Part shown: positions 55,378 to 64,000 of the stretch, one piece after another
Layout: each line of letters begins with the position of its first letter
Numbering within the stretch: position 1 is the first letter of the stretch
Assembly (NCBI GenBank): GCA_030762935.1
Contig: CM060900.1
Span: 393,813,632-393,877,631 of the forward strand
Source: Hymenopus coronatus
Taxonomy: Eukaryota > Arthropoda > Insecta > Mantodea > Hymenopodidae
Length of the DNA stretch: 64,000 nt
Direction of reading: 5' to 3'
Program-made: the position numbers and the translations under genes
The notes under the pieces: model-generated
Databases searched by the model: none
Seen by the model: only the letters and a program-made list of their open reading frames with translations
What the model was told of the DNA's origin: nothing

Positions 55378-57770
55378 TCTAACTTTCTAGTAAAGTTCAT
55401 ATTTTCTTCCTCAGCTTAAGTTTAGATAAACTAACAAAAACCATAACGTCGTTTCCAGACGTATAAATACTTTGGAGAGGAGAAGATTGGTTTGATGACT
55501 CGTACAGGAGCGTTCCCTATGCTTACATCACGTCTTTGTGTGTTATGGAAGAAACGTGCTTGTCTCCAAAGGAAGCGTTCTGCAATAAAATAAATAAGGA
55601 GGAAATCAATGATCAAGTCTATGAACACGCTAAAAATGCGTGGTAACTGTTTAATATCCGAAAACAAGGAGAAAACGGGGATCTCCATTTAACCTCTGAT
55701 GTACTTCTTCTCGCCAATATATTTGGAGCCTTCATGGAGCAAACCTTGTATACGCATACAGTTGATCATGCTCATTACTTTACATCTCCAGGGCTTACCC
55801 AATATGCTATGCTTCTGTACACCGGAATTGAGCTAGAATTATTTATGGATTATGACCAGCTTCTAATGATAGAGGTTGGCATAAGAGAAGGATTATGTCA
55901 GGTTTTTAGCGGTATGCTGAAGCTAGTAATACCTACGTGGAGAAGTTCGAACCTGATAAACCAGCACAATTTATTACATACGAAGATGCAAATAACCAAT
56001 ATGGCTGGCCAATGCAGGATCCACTACCTTATGGAGGATTTCAGTTAGTTTCTCCTGACAGTATTAATACAGAAAAGCTAAATGAAGATGATCCTTTGGA
56101 TATATATTCGAAGTTGTTGTGGACTATCCTAGAAGCACCATGATCTTCATAATTATTTGCCGTTTCTGCCTGAGTGTCTCAAACCTGATAATTCAAGTGC
56201 AAATAAGCCAATGGCGCATTTTTGGAGCAGAAAGAAGTATGTTGCACATCACATGACGTTAAAACAGGCGCTTTTACGTGGTGTACGACTGAAAAATTCA
56301 ACATGTACTACAATTTCGACAGTCGTGTTATTTAAAAGCATACATAGCGTTTAATAATAAGCTGCGGCAAAGGCTAGAAACGACTTTTAAAGGGATCTTT
56401 ATAAACTGTTCAGCAATGCTGTGTTTGGGAAAACTATAGAGACTATAAGAAATCGAATATAAATACGATTTCTGAGAAACAAGAAAACATTGGAAAAACT
56501 TATTGCTAAGCCTAAATTCATCGAATGAAGCATTTATGGCCTAAGCTGACCGTTATTCATATGGCATTATGTAGCTTTGTATAGCTAAGGGGAGCTTGTT
56601 AACTTATGTATTTAGCAGAGTTAATTCAGCTTGGAGCAAAGCAAAAGCATAAAGCTGACGCTGAGCTAGAAGTATGATTTTAGAAGCTCTTTGTTAACAC
56701 GTTTTCTTTTCTCCATTCACATACTAAAGGCTCAGCAAGGGGTTAAACCTTAAAATTCGGAAAAGAGTAATCTTGCATTGTGCAACATGTGTCACGTGGG
56801 TGTTCCTGTGCACCCTGGGATGCGAACAGCGGATTCTAGGTAATATTTACCTCAATTGCGCGGCCTTATTTGTCCAATCAGAAAGAGGCCGCCATGACGG
56901 AATTTTTGGTATATAAGGAACTACGGAAGGCACATCGGGGCTGTCTGTTAGTTTTCTTTTCTGATGCTGCTGTCATGCTGTCGGTTGTCCAGCTTAACGT
57001 CACTTCTTCGCACAAAGTGAAACATTGTAAATCATAACGATACTTAGTAGTTTACAGCGCTCTAAGTCACGTGTAATTAAATTCAGTGACGTGCATCAAA
57101 TTATATTGTGTAAATCAAGTTCAAAGAAGAAGAAGCAGATTTATAATTACGCGTGATTAACCAAGTACTAAAGTTTCTAGCAAGTGTTTAGGTTAGCAGG
57201 ATTGTGAAGCACAGTGTTTATCTGGAACCTCCTAGTTAAAATAAACTCCAGGAAAGTTAAGTACGTCCACATCATTTATAAGATCACTCCCGGAACTACC
57301 CCCATTAACTGTACCTCCCTGAGAGAGTCAACTATCGTGCAAGCTGAGCAACCCCGAGGCATTTCACCAGCAGTGGATTCACATCACCAATCTGGGCACG
57401 AAGCCGAGAACGCGGCATCTGGTGCTCAGAACGTGGTGATTAGGAGAATACGCCACAATTATAAGGCCACCGCATATGGCATCTAGTATAAGCTCACCGC
57501 ATCATACAGTTACGACAGCTGACATATACCAGCATGAACTACGATTTCCGGAGCATCTAGATACATCTGATTACCCTGCAATCCATATGTGCCACACCAC
57601 TCAAAACAAGAAGGTGTTGGGAAAGTTTAAAGATGAAGCTAGTGGAGAAATCATCCAACGCTTTGTCGCACTGAAGTCTAAGATGTATGCTCTCGATATT
57701 GATGGAGGAATGATAAAAAAAGATTCAGGGCATACAACGAAGCGCTATTAGGCAGAAAAATCTCATTTGA
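55378..57770 (+). pseudogene. Family B DNA polymerase pseudogene, right arm (C-terminal part)
   Basis: It is an inverted copy of the left-arm gene from about 47,970 to 46,440. Landmarks: AACAAAAACCATAACGTCGT at 55,434, MIEVGIREGLCQV (55,868), YEDANNQYGWP (55,978) and DTSDYPAIHMCHTTQNKKV (57,560) followed by LGKFKDEASGEIIQRFVALK. Stops and frameshifts break it. Motif C (DTD) is missing because non-homologous DNA at about 56,566-57,507 replaces it. The N-terminal half present in the left arm is absent here. Confidence 0.85.
56566..57507 (+). mobile_element. Unassigned insertion with promoter-like core
   Basis: About 0.94 kb is absent from the left arm and replaces about 170 bp of it. It contains TGTCCAATCAGAAAG (CCAAT box) near 56,872 and GGTATATAAGGAACT (TATA box) near 56,909, spaced as in a polymerase II promoter. 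An open 90-codon stretch follows at 57,214-57,486. CATATGGCAT occurs at both edges (56,556 and 57,472), but it is not a clean target duplication. A solo LTR is possible. I do not recognise the family. Confidence 0.4.
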
Positions 57771-60700
57771 TAACCTATGTAAATTGTCCCCAAAATAATT
57801 AAATAATAACTCCAATGAACTTGATCATGTCACAACAGCATGACATTTCGAGTGTAAAAGTCAGCAAAATCGCTCTGTCGCCTTAAGATGAAAAGGGAGT
57901 GATTGCTGATGATGGAGTATCAACATAGGCTTACGAACATTACAAAGTTGCGAACAAATCATGAGCGAACGCTACACATATTACTCATCAATGGTAACGT
58001 GGTAGGAGAAGTTGAAGCTTAAACTACAAACACTCCCATGCGGCTAGCAAATGGCCTACAAAGATATATTAATAAGAAAGAGGGAAGGTGGAAACTCTGC
58101 TTTAGAGCAAGTCTCTAAGTCGGTCTCAAGTTCGAGTAAATGAGGAGAGTCGCCTAACCTCTAATGGTAATTATCTTTATATAAAATATAAATTTAAATA
58201 TAAAAAGCTGAAATTGCTGACACCTCAAAAATATGCCTAAGGCTTCCACAGCAACAAAAGAACAAGAAGAGATTGAGAGGGGGGGGGTAAGATTCTAGTG
58301 CTAGCTCAGAGAGAGAAAAAAAACCTTTTTAAAAGAAAGGAGACTGTATAAACCACCAAAGACGAATAAAGGCATAAAGGAACAGAATGTTCACTATACC
58401 GTATGGACTTCGACAACAAACGTTTAGATCATTCTTCTAGAATTAGCCTCGAAAAGAGAGTTAAACAAGAAAGATGAAACAAAAACAAACGAAGTAATGA
58501 AAAGACCTAAGGAAGATTGAAAACATTGCAAACATATCCCAGCGATTCACAGATTAGTGTCTGAAAATGTAGAAGTTTGCAAACGGATACAATATAACAT
58601 GAAAGAACTGTTAAAAATACTGGAATAGAATGCATAATTGTTCATAGAAGGGTACAAACGAGAGAATAAAAGCGATAAAGCTGTAATGACCTATATGTGT
58701 CTATAAATAAGGTAAACCACCCAGGAGCATATGGAAATGGTATGAAACCTATCAAACATGTCAGAAGTACTGAAACGATTACAGAAATTACTGCAGAAAT
58801 GAAGAAAATGGTTGCAGAAACAACGTAACTAGCTAAAGTGTGACCAATTACTATCGAAAGTAAGAAAATGGGTTACAAGATGGCAAGAAAAATTTATTGT
58901 CCAAAATACTGTTAAAGTTACTTAAATATCGTTAGTGTTCCTTGGCCGCTGTTACCAAATCCTTTAAAGGGAACCCACAAATAAAATCCTGGGAGGTTGA
59001 AATACATATTGCCTAAGGGCTTAACACTGCTCTATAGTTCTGAACACCCTAAACACATAAATGATCTATAAGCAGACAGAAAGCACTACAAAACTCTGTG
59101 AAATTCTGCAAAATGGTATTAAAATGACTGTAAAAGTGATAAAAGCTACTAACGACTTTTAGAAACACTGTAAAATATGAGAAAAAACTTCTGAAAAGGG
59201 TTATAATGTCGTTTCAGAGCCCTATTTCCCCACAAAATGTCTCGCAGTGACTGGAAAAAGAATAAAATGCCTGATAAATACTCATACTACCTAGCCCAGT
59301 GTGTTAAACATTCTCCCTAAATTGGATTGACATGACATAAGATTAGAAGCATTTTAAACAATAGTGTAAACGCTAAAAAGATATGAGTAACAATGTGTCA
59401 ATGGGCCCAAAATATTTGTTTTCGGGTCACAAATATCTTCAAAGTACACGAAATAAGTGGTGAATGAGCTAAATTACCTTATGAATTTCCCGAAATGAAC
59501 TGTCGTAAAGTCCTTAATATCTACCAAATGGTATAGAATAACTTTAAAATCGATAAAAAATAATTGATCATATCTCAAAATAATATGAAGTCAGAAGAAA
59601 AAGTGCTAAAATGTCTGACGAATATCCTGAAACTAACCGTTCTAGAGGCCTATACACCCTCCACATAATATATAGAGCGCTATTAAAAGCAATCTAAACA
59701 ACAGCACCAACTCTATAATCATCTTAAAAATCCTGCAAACGGTGTATAAAACACTATAAGCACCGAAAAATAATGTCCCAAAAGGTGCTAACATTTTTAT
59801 AAAGGAGATAGAATGTATTAAAAAGACTAAAATAATGTTAAAATATTCTCAAATATTATCCATAATACAAACATCATTAAAACATGTCGGAATGCTAGGA
59901 ATTTGATGAAAACATCTATAAAACAAAAACCTTCTAAAGGCAATTAGTGGTTGAACAATACATCTAATACTCTGGGCCTCGGTTTGAAACCCCCTTCTCC
60001 TAGCACGACTTCTTGAATTGCATATCTTCCCCATGTATACGCATTAGCGCTGGTCGTGCTCTCTCGGTAGGGTCTCACTTCTACTTGAATTCCCTATGTT
60101 CCTCCTGTATACGCATTAGCCTCAGTCCTGATCTCTCTCTTGTGTCCCACTCCTCCTTGAATTCCCTACCTTCCCCATGTATAGGCATTAGCCTTAGTCC
60201 TGATCTCTCTCTTGTGTCCCACTCCTCCTTGAATTCCCTATGTTCCCCCTGTATACGCATTAGCCTCAGTCCTGATCTCTCTCTTGTGTCCCACTCCTCC
60301 TTGAATTCCCTATGTTCCCCATGTATACCTATTAGCCTTAGTCCTGATCTCTCTCTAGTGTCTCACTCCTCCTTGAATTCCCTATCTTCCCCATGTATAC
60401 TCATTAGCCTTAGTCCTGATCTCTCTCTAGTGTCAGACTCCTCCTTGAATACCCTATCTTCCCCGTGTATACGCATTAGCCTTAGTCCTGATCTCTTTCT
60501 AGTATCTCACTCCTCCTTGAATTCCCTATCTTCCCCATGCATACGCATTAGCCTTAATGCTGAGCTCTCTCTAGTGTCTCACTCCTCCTTGAATTCCTTA
60601 TCTTCCCCATATATACGCATTAGCCTTAGTCCTGATCTCTCGCTAGAGCTCACTCCTACATTAATTCCCTATCTTCTCCTTGTATACGCATTAGCCTTGG

Positions 60701-61006
60701 TCCGGCTCTCTCGCTAGGGTGTCACTCTTCCTTGAACTCCCTATCTTCTCCATGTATATGCATTAGCCCTGGTCGCGCTCTCTCGCTATGGTCTCACCCC
60801 TCCTTGAATTCCGTATCTTGCCCATGAATACGCAATAGCCCTGGTTCTGCTCATTCGGTAGGGTCTCACTCCTCCGTGAATTCCCTATCTTCCCAATGTA
60901 CACGCATTAGCCCTAGACCTGGTCTCTCGCTAGGGTCTCACTCCTCCTTGAGTTCCCCATGTACACGCATTAGCCCCTGTCCCAGATCTGTCCCATCTTA
61001 ACTACT
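57770..61006 (-). repeat. Right terminal inverted repeat, non-coding part plus array
   Basis: Mirror image of the left repeat. After the polymerase end at about 57,770, the sequence pairs with 46,440-44,480 and then with the 72-bp array. It is longer than the left repeat mainly because its array has more units. Confidence 0.85.
60035..60990 (-). repeat. Right terminal 72-bp tandem array
   Basis: About 13 units of the 72-bp repeat, inverted relative to the left array (GTATACGCATTAGCC, CTCCTTGAATTCCCTATCTT). The plus-strand ORF at 60,013-60,717 is a 24-residue periodic artefact of the 72-bp period. Units nearest the outer end are more variable, and one is shortened near 60,950. Confidence 0.95.
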
Positions 61007-61012
61007 CACGGC

Positions 61013-61900
61013 ACTGTCTAGAATTGCTATTACTGATCAAAATATTGTTGCTATTCGAGCAATGCTTGAAAAAGATCATCGGATATCTTATGAGTTTTTT
61101 CGGGGCATTGTACATTAGTACGAGTCAAATTCAAAATATTTTACATCAAAAGTGAGACGTGAAGAAACTTTGCTGTAAATGGATTCCACATAAGCTGACT
61201 TCCGATTAACAAAATTAAAAAAAAAAAATTCATTGGTGAAAGAAAATGCTGAAAAAATTTTAAGGTGCACTTGAAATTGCATTTGAAATATCGTTTCTGT
61301 TGACAAATCTTGGATTTATTGTTATGATCCTGAAAAGAAAAGTCAATCGGCGCTATGAGTCATTCGAATAGAGCTTAAGCTAACAAAAGTTAGACGAATT
61401 CGCAGTGCTGCTAAGAAGGTGGTTGCTAGTTTATTTGTTTTTTTCCTAAACCTATGATGCTACTATAGTATTAGAAAATAGACGTACCGTTGGTGTCGAT
61501 TGATACACAAATGTCAGTTTACAGCAAATGTTCAAAAAGTTCGTAAAAAACGCCCAAAAGAAAAAGAATTATGAATATTGACAACATATCATCACATACA
61601 GCGAAACTAACAACTGAGTATCTAGAAGTCCTAAATGTCGACACCATATACCCTTCACCATGCATCTCTGACTTAGCACCTTGTGATTTCTTACTGTTTC
61701 CAAAAAGTTAAAGATAAAATATACGGAAACACTTTTTCGTCATTATATGAAGCAGTAGAAAACTATAAACACCTGGTTTCTGAAAATTTTCAGCAATAGT
61801 GGCATCAATGTGTTAAGGAGTAATGTCATCGAATGCAGAATATATTGATACTAAAGGGTGATATTTAAGGACAATAAAACCACTTAGATGTTTGACTTTT
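61013..61900 (+). pseudogene. Mariner (DD34D) transposase pseudogene, downstream of Polinton
   Basis: From 61,035 the frame reads TDQNIVAIRAMLEKDHRISY (linker after the GRP motif). Near 61,303 comes DKSWIYCYDPEKKSQS, with the first catalytic Asp. Near 61,572 NIDNISSHTAKLTTEYLEVL holds the second Asp, and near 61,667 ISDLAPCDFLLF the third. NFQQWHQCVKE-type residues near 61,790 close the protein. All three catalytic Asp are readable, but stops and shifts are many. The gene begins exactly at the Polinton target duplication; its N-terminal part appears to lie before 43,905. Confidence 0.8.
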
Positions 61901-61919
61901 TAACCATTTTCAACTTCGC

Positions 61920-62220
61920 CCTTAATCTCTGGAAACATTTTTCTTGTGGGAGTTATTTCATTAGCCTACGATGCTCCCTCACTAAAAAGCATTACAGAAA
62001 ACTGTATTAAAATCAGCTATATAGAAATAAGATTTTTTATTACAAAGTTTTGCTCAACTAAAAATATTTTAATATGTGAGTGAAACACTTTTCATATGCT
62101 CTTATTTTAATTCTATACCCACTGAAAGTGACGCAGAAAAAATTTATTGATGAAATGTCAGCATTAAAATTACTGATAAAATGCTATAACATTTGTACCA
62201 GGAAGCTGGAAATTTTTCCC
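61920..62220. other. Gene-free stretch
   Basis: AT-rich DNA. A plus-strand ORF at 62,080-62,337 overlaps the coding-like minus-strand segments and shows no domain. Confidence 0.5.
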
Positions 62221-62228
62221 TCACTTAC

Positions 62229-62310
62229 TCGCTCAGTGCACTCACACTGGATATTCAGATCATCTGGGACATCTTGCGGGTCTAACATTTTTTGTCTGCT
62301 GGAGTTTTCC
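62229..62310 (-). CDS. Candidate exon with strong donor
   Basis: On the minus strand, an acceptor-like GAAAGTTTATCAG is followed by a frame reading NSSRQKMLDPQDVPDDLNIQ and CECTER. It ends at a perfect donor, GAGCGA|GTAAGTGAG (GT at 62,228-62,227). I do not recognise the peptide. The short length means chance cannot be excluded. Confidence 0.3.
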
Positions 62311-62399
62311 TCTGATAAACTTTCAGGGGATCACTAAGTTGTACTATACTTCTTCTTATTTGTAACATATTGAGTCATCATTGTAGACTGCCTTAGGTG

Positions 62400-62500
62400 T
62401 TATTCCCAATTTATAAGTTGTTCTAATTCGGCCGGATCACTCTCATTATAATCTACTGTTGCGTCTAATACACCTAATTTCGGCGCATCAGACCCCAAAA
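62400..62500 (-). CDS. Candidate short coding segment
   Basis: On the minus strand, after ATTTGCCTAG, the frame reads LGSDAPKLGVLDATVDYNES, then DPAELEQLINWE and TAA. The composition is protein-like rather than AT-rich noise, and it lies downstream of the promoter-like region at 62.96-63.04 kb. No family is recognised. Confidence 0.3.
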
Positions 62501-62939
62501 CTAGGCAAATATTGAATATAGTACTTCAAGGATTCAATTCATTTCACAGAATAAGGGCTACACTCAACTTTTAAATATTTACAGCTTTTCACAAAAAAGG
62601 TGATTTATCATAAGTAAAGAATGATGCAAATAAAATTAAAGTTAGCATTTTTTAAAAATGCTCGGACACGTCAAACTTTATATTTTGATACGAAAGGTAT
62701 CAGAAAATCAACAAACTTTTCTGTCATAATTGCCAAAGAGGTGACCTCACTGACAGCGATTCTGAGTATTAGCATATTGTAAAAATATCTTTATTAGCTA
62801 AAAATGATTTAAAAATGCAGTATTTAATTCACTGCTTCAAAAAATTCACTCGACTTTTCCACACGTAGACAGTAGACAGTTGCACGCTATGCATGGCTCG
62901 CACACCACTGAACGCTAACACTCCAGTCACTTACGACTC

Positions 62940-63125
62940 AGTACAATAGAACAACACTGCACTGAGATTCTTCCTCCTTTTATAGCTAGAAAATTACGCA
63001 GCAGAACTTCCTGGAAACTTGTGGACGCTTCTAGAAGCCGAAGCCTCGAGAATCGCAGTCCCAAAGCTTCCGATTACCGTTGTGCCACTCTTCCAGTTCT
63101 TGTTTACACATCCGATGCGATGACT
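62940..63125 (-). promoter_or_regulatory. Heat-shock-type promoter candidate
   Basis: On the minus strand in order: a perfect heat-shock element GCTTCTAGAAGC (63,027-63,038), other GAA/TTC units around it, a TATA box CTATAAAAGG (62,985-62,976), and initiator-like TCAGTGCAGT (62,965-62,956). This is the arrangement of insect stress-inducible promoters. The TATA-to-start spacing is slightly short (21-26 bp). The local GC rise over AT-rich flanks adds weight. The gene it would drive runs leftwards and is not identified. Confidence 0.4.
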
Positions 63126-63129
63126 CACA

Positions 63130-64000
63130 CACGATGGCAAACGTGAGGTTCACTACTGAAAAATACGGAGCAGTCACACTACACTTTTTTAATTTCTACA
63201 AAAATAGTTATTTAATTTCATAAACAGTAATTTCATTGTAATTTTTGTACAGTTTGGGAACAGATTAACTTCTATGGAAATATTGAAATTGGAATCATTT
63301 TTATTAGGTTTGCTTTTATGGATATTTCAAAAATAAGGATCAGGAAAAAATCAGAGATATATCACCAATAGAAATTGAAAATATGCAAAAAGAATTTACT
63401 CTGCCACTTAGTGGCTGCCAGACTGCAAATGGGAAGCATTTTAATAGGCAACTAATTAAATAATCACAGTTACGTTTGTTACAGCAGCTGAGTAAGTTGA
63501 GGAGAAATTTGTTAAACAAGCCCACAATTAAACTCTTCCCTTAGCAACCAAACATTTTGAATGAAACAACGTTTTGCAACCAATTAAAATAACCTTTAAT
63601 TAAACATCAACTAAAGCTTTAGATGTATTCCATTCATATTATTTGCTCTGTCGTTCTGCAAACAAACTATTCTTACAAAAGACTATTCTTTTTTCTGCAT
63701 AATGCTAAACAGGGTAAACATTACCAGAAATTGTCTTATTATTTGGTTCCTTAGAAGTAGAATGGAAATAAGGGAATACAATAGGTTAAAGTGGCAATCA
63801 AATCCTTTAAAAACTATCGTTATGAGATTGTCATTGAAGTTCGGTTGTGTTTCCATGGCCAGGAGTAAAACAAAAGGGATATGAAACGGATGTAGACTTC
63901 CCGTTTGAAGAAAATTTTACGTATTTTAAAATTGAAACCAAAACAGCGAACATCTCCGAAATGCTTAGCTCTACAAAAAGCTGTATACGAAAAATTGTGT
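63130..64000. other. Gene-free stretch to window end
   Basis: AT-rich DNA without recognised features. Two ORFs of about 60 codons (63,340-63,525 minus and 63,702-63,884 plus) have no domain. Confidence 0.5.

Larger units (their letters stand above)
52000..55378 (+). mobile_element. Jockey-like LINE inserted at the palindrome centre
   Basis: 5'-truncated non-LTR element: the end of ORF1 with three CCHC knuckles, a full but broken ORF2, a short 3' UTR (CATGCATGTAAATAATGTCT onward) and a short A tail at 55,370-55,377. It separates the two polymerase arms of the Polinton. Directly after the tail the right arm begins. Confidence 0.8.
43905..61006. mobile_element. Palindromic Polinton/Maverick-type element
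   Basis: The left end begins AGTAGTTATGATACGACAGA and the right end, reverse complemented, begins AGTAGTTAAGATGGGACAGA. The flanks are CACGGT (43,899-43,904) and CACGGC (61,007-61,012), a 6-bp target duplication with one change. AG termini, 6-bp duplications, long TIRs, about 17 kb and a protein-primed DNA polymerase B are Polinton hallmarks. Unusually the arms are inverted copies through the polymerase gene: 43,905 to about 47,970 pairs with 61,006 down to about 55,378. Integrase, packaging ATPase, protease and capsid genes were not found. All coding parts are broken. Confidence 0.85.

Noticed and set aside
60013..60717. 234-codon plus-strand repetitive ORF
   Set aside because: Same cause: the 72-bp array at the right end of the element.

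Overview
The window is nuclear DNA from an animal, almost certainly an insect. It is AT-rich and gene-poor, with no operons or ribosome-binding sites. It is crowded with decayed mobile elements of insect type, tRNA-derived SINEs and long microsatellites. A nuclear copy of mitochondrial DNA keeps the ancestral insect order (16S, tRNA-Leu, ND1, tRNA-Ser antisense, cytochrome b antisense, then ND5). The SINE families look like those of cockroaches, termites and related orders. That is recall-based inference, not a database result. I find no complete host gene, only a few short candidate exons.

Layout. 86-836: internally deleted mariner with terminal inverted repeats. 0.9-3.6 kb: SINEs and an RNase H-type LINE fragment. 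3.64-7.1 kb: mitochondrial insertion (NUMT) with an internal deletion, ended by a SINE and a LINE tail. 7.7-13.3 kb: SINEs and a Mutator-like transposase pseudogene. 14.9-16.0 kb: piggyBac-like remnant. 16.38-18.87 kb: GC-rich LINE with 5' repeats, ORF1 and the start of ORF2 joined by an overlapping TAATG, but no reverse transcriptase. 19-43.5 kb: mostly unannotated AT-rich DNA with SINEs, LINE fragments, a mariner with TIRs (31.44-32.36 kb), candidate exons (32.8, 34.0 and perhaps 38.0 kb) and a duplicated segment (36.7-38.2 and 40.0-42.9 kb).

The main feature is 43,905-61,006, a 17.1-kb Polinton/Maverick-type element. It starts with AG, ends with CT, and is flanked by near-identical 6-bp target duplications (CACGGT / CACGGC). 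Its two arms are inverted copies of each other. Each runs from a terminal array of 72-bp repeats, through about 2 kb of non-coding DNA, into the C-terminal end of a protein-primed family B DNA polymerase pseudogene. I see no integrase, ATPase, protease or capsid genes. The centre of the palindrome is filled by a Jockey-like LINE and two head-to-tail ORF1-only LINE derivatives. The element appears to have landed inside an older mariner transposase, whose likely halves lie on both sides.

61.0-64.0 kb: the downstream part of that mariner, then a minus-strand promoter-like region (TATA box, perfect heat-shock element, initiator) followed by short coding-like segments. Nothing here forms a pathway. 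The window is best read as layered transposon history.
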